Assembly: GCA_000696115.1 (NCBI GenBank)
Contig: JJOH01000003.1
Location: 372,001-436,000, forward strand
From: Streptomyces olindensis
GTDB lineage: Bacteria > Actinomycetota > Actinomycetes > Streptomycetales > Streptomycetaceae
Length of the DNA stretch: 64,000 nt
Direction of reading: 5' to 3'
The notes beneath the pieces are model-generated. The model searched no databases. It was not told where the DNA came from and saw only the letters and a program-made list of their open reading frames with translations. Each line of letters starts with the position of its first letter. Within the stretch, counting starts at the first letter, position 1. The translations under genes were made by a program, and so were the position numbers. Positions 59,551 to 64,000 of this stretch are shown here, piece after piece.

Positions 59551-61791
59551 TCACTTCCTGGGCGCCGCCACCGGCACGCCCAGCGGCCGGGCGAGGCCCA
59601 CCACGGCCTCGTCCAGCCGCTCCAGGTGCCGCAGTACGCGGTCGGTGATCCGTCCGTAGCGCGGCGTGCCGGCGTCGGAGCCCAGCAGCGAGGCGATGCT
59701 CGGCCCGGTCTCGACCTCGGCACCGGCGTGCTCGTCCGCGACCCGGGCGGCGATCGTCCCGATGTTGCGCACGGTGCGCCCGGCGGCGCCGCGCAGCCGT
59801 GGATCCGCCGCGATCGAGGGATGCGTGGGCAGCAGCTCGGCGGTCGCCGCCAGGGTCCGCGCGTGATACGCGCACGTCTCCAGCAGCGCCACCACGTACC
59901 GGGCGGTGTGGCGCCGGGCCCGCAGCGGCGTGACCGGGTGGGTCAGCGGCTGTGTGGCGGCCCGCAGGTCGGCCAGCGCCTGGTCCAGGTCGCGCGCCTG
60001 GTCCAGCAGGTCGTCCGCGGGCCCGCCGCTGAGCTGGCCGACCGCCGCCTCCGTGACGGCGGCCAGCCGGTCCAGCACGGTGCCGAGCAGCTCGTTCGTA
60101 CGGCGGTCCGTGCGCACCGGCAGCACGAGCGCCGCCGCGACCACCCCGCAGGCCGCACCGAGCGCCGTCTCCTCGACCCGCAGCACGAGCACGTCGAGGC
60201 TGTAGGTGTGCAGCAGCGTGTACAGCAGCCCGAGCATCGCGGTGACGAAGAACGACATCAGCGTGTACGACAGCGGCGCCACATAGAACATCGCGAAGAT
60301 CAGCACCAGGACCAGCGCGAACGCTGTCCAGGTGTGCTGCCCGACCAGACCGGCCAGCACGATGCCGGCCACCACGCCGAACACCGTGCCCAGCAGCCGC
60401 CGGTAGCCCTTGACCAGGATCTCTCCCGTCGAGGCGGTGTTCAGGAAAACGATCCAGCACGTCAGCACCGCCCAGTACCAGCGCTGCGTGGACAGCAGCT
60501 CGCCGCCCACGATGGCCAGCGTCGACCCGACGGCGACCTGCACGGCCGCGCGCGTGGTGGGACGCCGCAGACCCGTCTGCTCCTCCTGCGCCGCCTCCTC
60601 GCCGCCGTCGATCGCGGCGTCCTCGGCGTCCAGCTCCTCCCGGGAGCGGGCGGTGGCGGGGGAGTCGTCCGACTCGTCCTGCGGGCCGTCCAGCGCGATC
60701 CGCAGCCCCAGCACCGCCCGCGCGGCCTCGCCGATGCCCCGGAAGACGTCCTGGACGGCGCTCGGGGCGGGGGGCAGGTTCTCCTCGTCCCGGTAGCCGA
60801 GGAGCCGGTTGCGGACATGGGCCAGTGCGGTGCCCGCGTCACCGCTGCCCGCCCGCAGCACGAGCGTGCGCAGTGCCCGCAGATCACGGCGGAGCGTGGC
60901 GGTGGCCTCGTCCGGCAGGGCCGGCTGTCCCACCGACGGGGCGGGCGCGCCCGGCAGGTGCAGGGTCAGCGTGTCGGCCCGTTCCGCGCTGCGGGCCGAC
61001 AGCAGCAGCAGACCCAGCCGCTCGGCGGCGATCTCCGCGTCCGCGATCCGGCGCTGCACCAGCCGCGCCACCGACTCGTCGGGCGTGCCCTCCTCCAGCC
61101 GCGCCTGGATCATCATCGCCGTCTCGTGCAGCCGGGCGGTGCCCTCCCGCACGGCGTCGAGCGCCTTGTCCATCTCGTCCGCGCCGGCGTCCAGCAGGTC
61201 GAGCTGCGCGGACACCAGCTGCGCCAGCCGGGCCCGGAAGGCCATCCGCAGCCGCAGCAGCACGCCCGCGGGGGTGGCGGGCACGACCGCGAACCGCATC
61301 ACGGCACTGGAGGCGAACGCCAGGGCGATGGCGCCGCACAGCACGGGCAGCGCCGAGACGGTGGCGCCGACGAACAGGGACAGGAAGTAGACCTGGAAGC
61401 CGATCAGCCCCAGCGCGGTGCCGCGGTCACCGAACCGCCTGCCGTAGACCGCGCAGAAGATCAGGACGACGAAGAAGACGTCACCGACGAGGAGACGCGC
61501 GTTCAGCACCGCGCCCAGGGACACCGACGCCAGCGCCACCGGCAGTCCCAGCGCCAGGGTCACCGCCTGGGCGCCGAGCTGCTTCTCCCGGATGGCGAAG
61601 GTGGCGACCATCGCCGCCATGGCCCCCGCCACCAGATGGTGCACATCGGCCCGCAGCAGGGAGAGCACGGCCAGGGTGAGGGCGATGGCGCCGACCGTCC
61701 GCAGTCCGGCCGTCAGGCGCAGCAGCCCGGGGTCGGAGGCCGCGATCCGGTCCCGCAGTCGTGTCCGCACCGAGCGTCCCGCTGCCCTCAC
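59551..61791 (-). CDS. FUSC-family membrane protein
   Basis: The 746-aa protein has two blocks of six membrane helices. The first is at about 20-190 (RTVGAIALTLAVLSLLRADV, FFVVLIFCAVYG). The second is at about 420-580 (WYWAVLTCWIVFLNTASTGE, FALVLVLIFAMFYVAPLSYT). Long cytoplasmic helical regions separate and follow them. This is the FUSC/aromatic-acid-exporter layout (AaeB and YccS relatives), for which small aromatic acids are known substrates in enterics. An acidic stretch (about 375-400, DGPQDESDD onward) looks like a flexible loop. The gene lies 91 bases downstream of the NADH dehydrogenase gene on the same strand. Confidence 0.9.
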   Translation of the reverse strand: MRAAGRSVRTRLRDRIAASDPGLLRLTAGLRTVGAIALTLAVLSLLRADVHHLVAGAMAAMVATFAIREKQLGAQAVTLALGLPVALASVSLGAVLNARLLVGDVFFVVLIFCAVYGRRFGDRGTALGLIGFQVYFLSLFVGATVSALPVLCGAIALAFASSAVMRFAVVPATPAGVLLRLRMAFRARLAQLVSAQLDLLDAGADEMDKALDAVREGTARLHETAMMIQARLEEGTPDESVARLVQRRIADAEIAAERLGLLLLSARSAERADTLTLHLPGAPAPSVGQPALPDEATATLRRDLRALRTLVLRAGSGDAGTALAHVRNRLLGYRDEENLPPAPSAVQDVFRGIGEAARAVLGLRIALDGPQDESDDSPATARSREELDAEDAAIDGGEEAAQEEQTGLRRPTTRAAVQVAVGSTLAIVGGELLSTQRWYWAVLTCWIVFLNTASTGEILVKGYRRLLGTVFGVVAGIVLAGLVGQHTWTAFALVLVLIFAMFYVAPLSYTLMSFFVTAMLGLLYTLLHTYSLDVLVLRVEETALGAACGVVAAALVLPVRTDRRTNELLGTVLDRLAAVTEAAVGQLSGGPADDLLDQARDLDQALADLRAATQPLTHPVTPLRARRHTARYVVALLETCAYHARTLAATAELLPTHPSIAADPRLRGAAGRTVRNIGTIAARVADEHAGAEVETGPSIASLLGSDAGTPRYGRITDRVLRHLERLDEAVVGLARPLGVPVAAPRK

Positions 61792-61882
61792 GCCGCCGCA
61801 CTCTCTCCCGACTCGCCCTCACACCAAGATCCGCACCTCAGCATGTCATGCCACGAGCGGAGGCTCCCGTCCGGGCCGGGCG

Positions 61883-63256
61883 CTACTCCTGCCGGCCGGT
61901 TCCCTCGACGTGCTCCCGGACCTGCTCCGGCGTCAGATAGGCGTCCGTGTACTCGAAGTCCTTGAGCCGGGCGGCCTTGCGGGCCTGGAACCCCGTGCGG
62001 ACGAAGTCGTCGCCCGCGACCGCGTTGAGCAGCCAGTTCGTCATCACTCGCGTCTTGGCCACGTTGGTGCGCAACGCCGACCAGTGGTACCCGCGGGCCA
62101 CGGCCTGGGCGGGCAGGCCGCGCAGTTCGATGCCCAGCGGCTTGGAGACCGCGTCGGTGCCGCCCAGGTCGACGACGAGCCCGAGGTCCTTGTGCACGTA
62201 CGGCTTCATCGCCTGGCCCCGCAGCGTCGCGATGACGTTGTCGGCGACGTGCCGGCCCTGCCGCAGCGCGTGCTGCGCGGTGGGCGGGCACATGGCGCTG
62301 TCGTCGCCCTTGGCCAGGTCGGGCACGGCGGCCGAGTCGCCGAGCGCGAACACCCCGTCGTTGCCGGGCAGGTTCATCTCGGGGGCGACCGCCAGCCGCC
62401 CCTTCACCGTCTCCGCGCCGAGCGTGGCGATGAGGGGACTGGCGACGACCCCGGCGGTCCAGATGAGCGTGCGGGTCGGGACCACCCGCCCGTCGGTGAA
62501 GGTGACCTCCTCCGGACCCGCCTTGGCGATGGAGGTGCCCAGGGAGATCTCGATGCCCCGCCGGCGCAGGATCTCCTGTGCGCTGCTGCCGAGCTTCTCA
62601 CCGAGCTCCGGCATCAGCTTCGGCGCGATGTCGATCAGATGCCACTTGATCAGCCCGGGGTCCAGCCGCGGGTAGCGCTTGACGGCGGCGTGCGTCAGCC
62701 GCTGCAGGCACGCCGCGGTCTCGGTGCCCGCGTAGCCGCCGCCGACCACCACGAACTGCAGCCGCGAGGCACGCTCCTCGGGGTCCTGGCTCGCGTCGGC
62801 CAGGTCCAGCTGGGAGATGACGTGGTCACGGATGTACGCGGCCTCGGCGAGCGTCTTCATCCCGAACGCGTGCTCCGTCAGCCCCGGGATGTCGAAGGTC
62901 CGGGTGATGCTGCCGGGGGCCAGCACGATGTAGTCGTACGGCTCGTTGACGATCCGGTCGGTGATGGTGCGGATGACGCACACCTTCGCCTTCAGGTCGA
63001 CGCCGATGGCGCCGCCCGGAATGATCCGCGTGCGGTACTTCTTGCTGCGGCGCAGGGAGACCGCGATCGACTGCGGTGTCAGCACCCCGGAGGCGACCTG
63101 GGGGAGCAGCGGCAGGTAGAGCTGGTAGGCGAACGGCGTCACCAGCGTGACGTCGGCCTCGTCCGGGGAGAGTTTCCGTTCCAGACGGCGGACGCTCTCC
63201 ACGCCGGCGAAGCCTGCGCCAACCACCAGGATCCTGGGTCGTGTCACGGTGTTCAT
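61883..63256 (-). CDS. Type II NADH dehydrogenase (NDH-2)
   Basis: The 457-aa flavoprotein has an FAD-binding Rossmann motif (ILVVGAGFAGVESVRRLERK), an NADH-binding second one (QFVVVGGGYAGTETAACLQR) and the FAD-closing NDGVFALGDSAAVPD. The C-terminal half has RGYHWSALRTNVAKTRVMTN and an amphipathic tail, typical of the membrane-bound non-proton-pumping NADH:quinone oxidoreductase. It oxidises NADH and passes electrons to menaquinone. CxxC cofactors are absent. The start is the ATG at 63256. Streptomyces usually has several paralogues and the primary one cannot be told here. Confidence 0.92.
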   Translation of the reverse strand: MNTVTRPRILVVGAGFAGVESVRRLERKLSPDEADVTLVTPFAYQLYLPLLPQVASGVLTPQSIAVSLRRSKKYRTRIIPGGAIGVDLKAKVCVIRTITDRIVNEPYDYIVLAPGSITRTFDIPGLTEHAFGMKTLAEAAYIRDHVISQLDLADASQDPEERASRLQFVVVGGGYAGTETAACLQRLTHAAVKRYPRLDPGLIKWHLIDIAPKLMPELGEKLGSSAQEILRRRGIEISLGTSIAKAGPEEVTFTDGRVVPTRTLIWTAGVVASPLIATLGAETVKGRLAVAPEMNLPGNDGVFALGDSAAVPDLAKGDDSAMCPPTAQHALRQGRHVADNVIATLRGQAMKPYVHKDLGLVVDLGGTDAVSKPLGIELRGLPAQAVARGYHWSALRTNVAKTRVMTNWLLNAVAGDDFVRTGFQARKAARLKDFEYTDAYLTPEQVREHVEGTGRQE

Positions 63257-63464
63257 CCCTTTCTGCGGCTCCAGGCGGTCTGCCTCGAACGCCTTTCGAC
63301 TGCCCCTGGATCGCTGGTTCGCACCCCTTCGATCCCACCGCTTGCCCGACGGGTACGCCAGTCGGACGTGGCAGGCAGACGAACGCGTCGATCACCACCA
63401 TGCCCGCACCGTGGCCGAAAAGCACCAGGCGGGAGTGAAGAACGCGTGCACACCGGGCCCGCCG

Positions 63465-64000
63465 TCAGGAGGCGGCGTCCCCCCGGAGGTGACACAGCAG
63501 CAGGCACACGTCGTCGTCGCGCTCGGAATCGCTCAGCAGCGGATGCAGGATCCGGTCCGCCGAGCCCTCCAGGTCCGCGTCCAGCTCCCCGGAACGGAAC
63601 CCGCCGAGCGCCGTGGCCAGCCGCCCGATGCCCGGGTCTATGCCCTGCGCGCGCCGCTCCACCAGGCCGTCCGTGTACAGCGCGAGCGTCGAGCCGGGCG
63701 CCACCCGCACCGTGTGGTCGGCGATCTCCTGGGTGAGCGGGATGCCGAGCATGGCGCCGGGCTTGGCGTCCAGGACGCGCACGCTGCCGTCGGCCAGGCG
63801 CAGCACCGGCGGTGGATGCCCCGCGGCGGCCCAGGTCAGCGTGGGCTCGTCCGGGTGGAACCGGGCGATGACGGCGGTGGCGTACAGATCCGGCTGCAGA
63901 TGGTGCAGGAACCGGTGCAGCCGGGTCAGCAGCCGGCCCGGGCTGTCGCCGTCGACGGCGTACGCCCGCAGCGCGGTGCGCAACTGGCTCATCATGACGG
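63465..64000 (-). CDS. PP2C/SpoIIE-type phosphatase, 5' part beyond window
   Basis: The last about 178 residues of a minus-strand gene read through the right edge: MMSQLRTALRAYAVDGDSPG, LTWAAAGHPPPVLRLADGSV, GSTLALYTDGLVERRAQGID and DDDVCLLLCHL. The AGHPPPVL, YTDGLVE and DDDVCLL motifs are those of SpoIIE-type Ser/Thr phosphatases, and the two Asp near the end bind metal. Such enzymes in Streptomyces usually carry N-terminal PAS or GAF sensors and activate anti-anti-sigma factors. The sensor part lies outside the window. The ATG pair near 63993 is internal. Confidence 0.9.
   Translation of the reverse strand, partial: VMMSQLRTALRAYAVDGDSPGRLLTRLHRFLHHLQPDLYATAVIARFHPDEPTLTWAAAGHPPPVLRLADGSVRVLDAKPGAMLGIPLTQEIADHTVRVAPGSTLALYTDGLVERRAQGIDPGIGRLATALGGFRSGELDADLEGSADRILHPLLSDSERDDDVCLLLCHLRGDAAS

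Overview
The window is very GC-rich, densely packed, and uses GTG starts freely. It carries actinomycete markers: a melC1-melC2 tyrosinase operon, an SsgA-like sporulation protein, a WhiB-like protein, a SigB/SigF-type sigma factor with an anti-sigma-type ATPase, and F420-type oxidoreductases. Together these point to a Streptomyces chromosome. I see no tRNA, rRNA, CRISPR array, intact insertion sequence or phage. Both window edges cut through genes: an SGNH lipoprotein on the left and a PP2C/SpoIIE-type phosphatase on the right.

Layout. Positions 1-9,500 hold the cut SGNH lipoprotein, a wrecked 2-methylisoborneol cassette, a VOC protein, an RNase H, the melanin operon, a decayed FAD monooxygenase, a Tat-exported cholesterol-oxidase-like flavoenzyme and an aldo/keto reductase. 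Positions 9,500-22,200 hold an SsgA-like protein, enzymes, a membrane-anchored pseudokinase, a coupled TPR/prenyl-synthase pair behind GTATAC-type repeats, an AIM24 protein and a TerD-CAP-CAP fusion. Positions 22,300-23,700 are a gene graveyard: a ROK regulator with an inverted piece, a CBM35-like tail and a GH95 enzyme with its middle deleted. Positions 25,344-33,760 are the most unusual part: a tight operon of three very large proteins without signal peptides or membrane segments (908 aa, a 721-aa WD40-like double propeller, and 1164 aa). I can assign no function to it.

Positions 33,940-47,100 hold a LuxR-family ATPase regulator and a translationally coupled signalling operon (receiver-flavoprotein fusion, cyclic-nucleotide-domain histidine kinase, UBP zinc finger) divergent from a universal stress protein. 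They also hold DUF4032, MBL and AlkB proteins and a TetR/ketosteroid-dehydrogenase-like pair with a perfect palindromic operator. Positions 47,100-64,000 hold a WhiB protein, a saccharopine-dehydrogenase-like enzyme with a divergent TetR, a LysR/LysE exporter pair, an MFS transporter, a PLP decarboxylase, a stress-sigma region, a FUSC-family membrane protein and a type II NADH dehydrogenase.

Several groups look like functional units: melC1 as copper chaperone for melC2; LysR driving the LysE exporter; TetR controlling the steroid-type dehydrogenase; and the sensor/receiver/zinc-finger operon next to the stress proteins. The pseudogenes cluster at 0.9-1.7 kb, 5.1-5.6 kb and 22.3-23.7 kb, which suggests an accessory, rearranging part of the chromosome in the left half. 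All assignments come from reading the sequence, with no database search.
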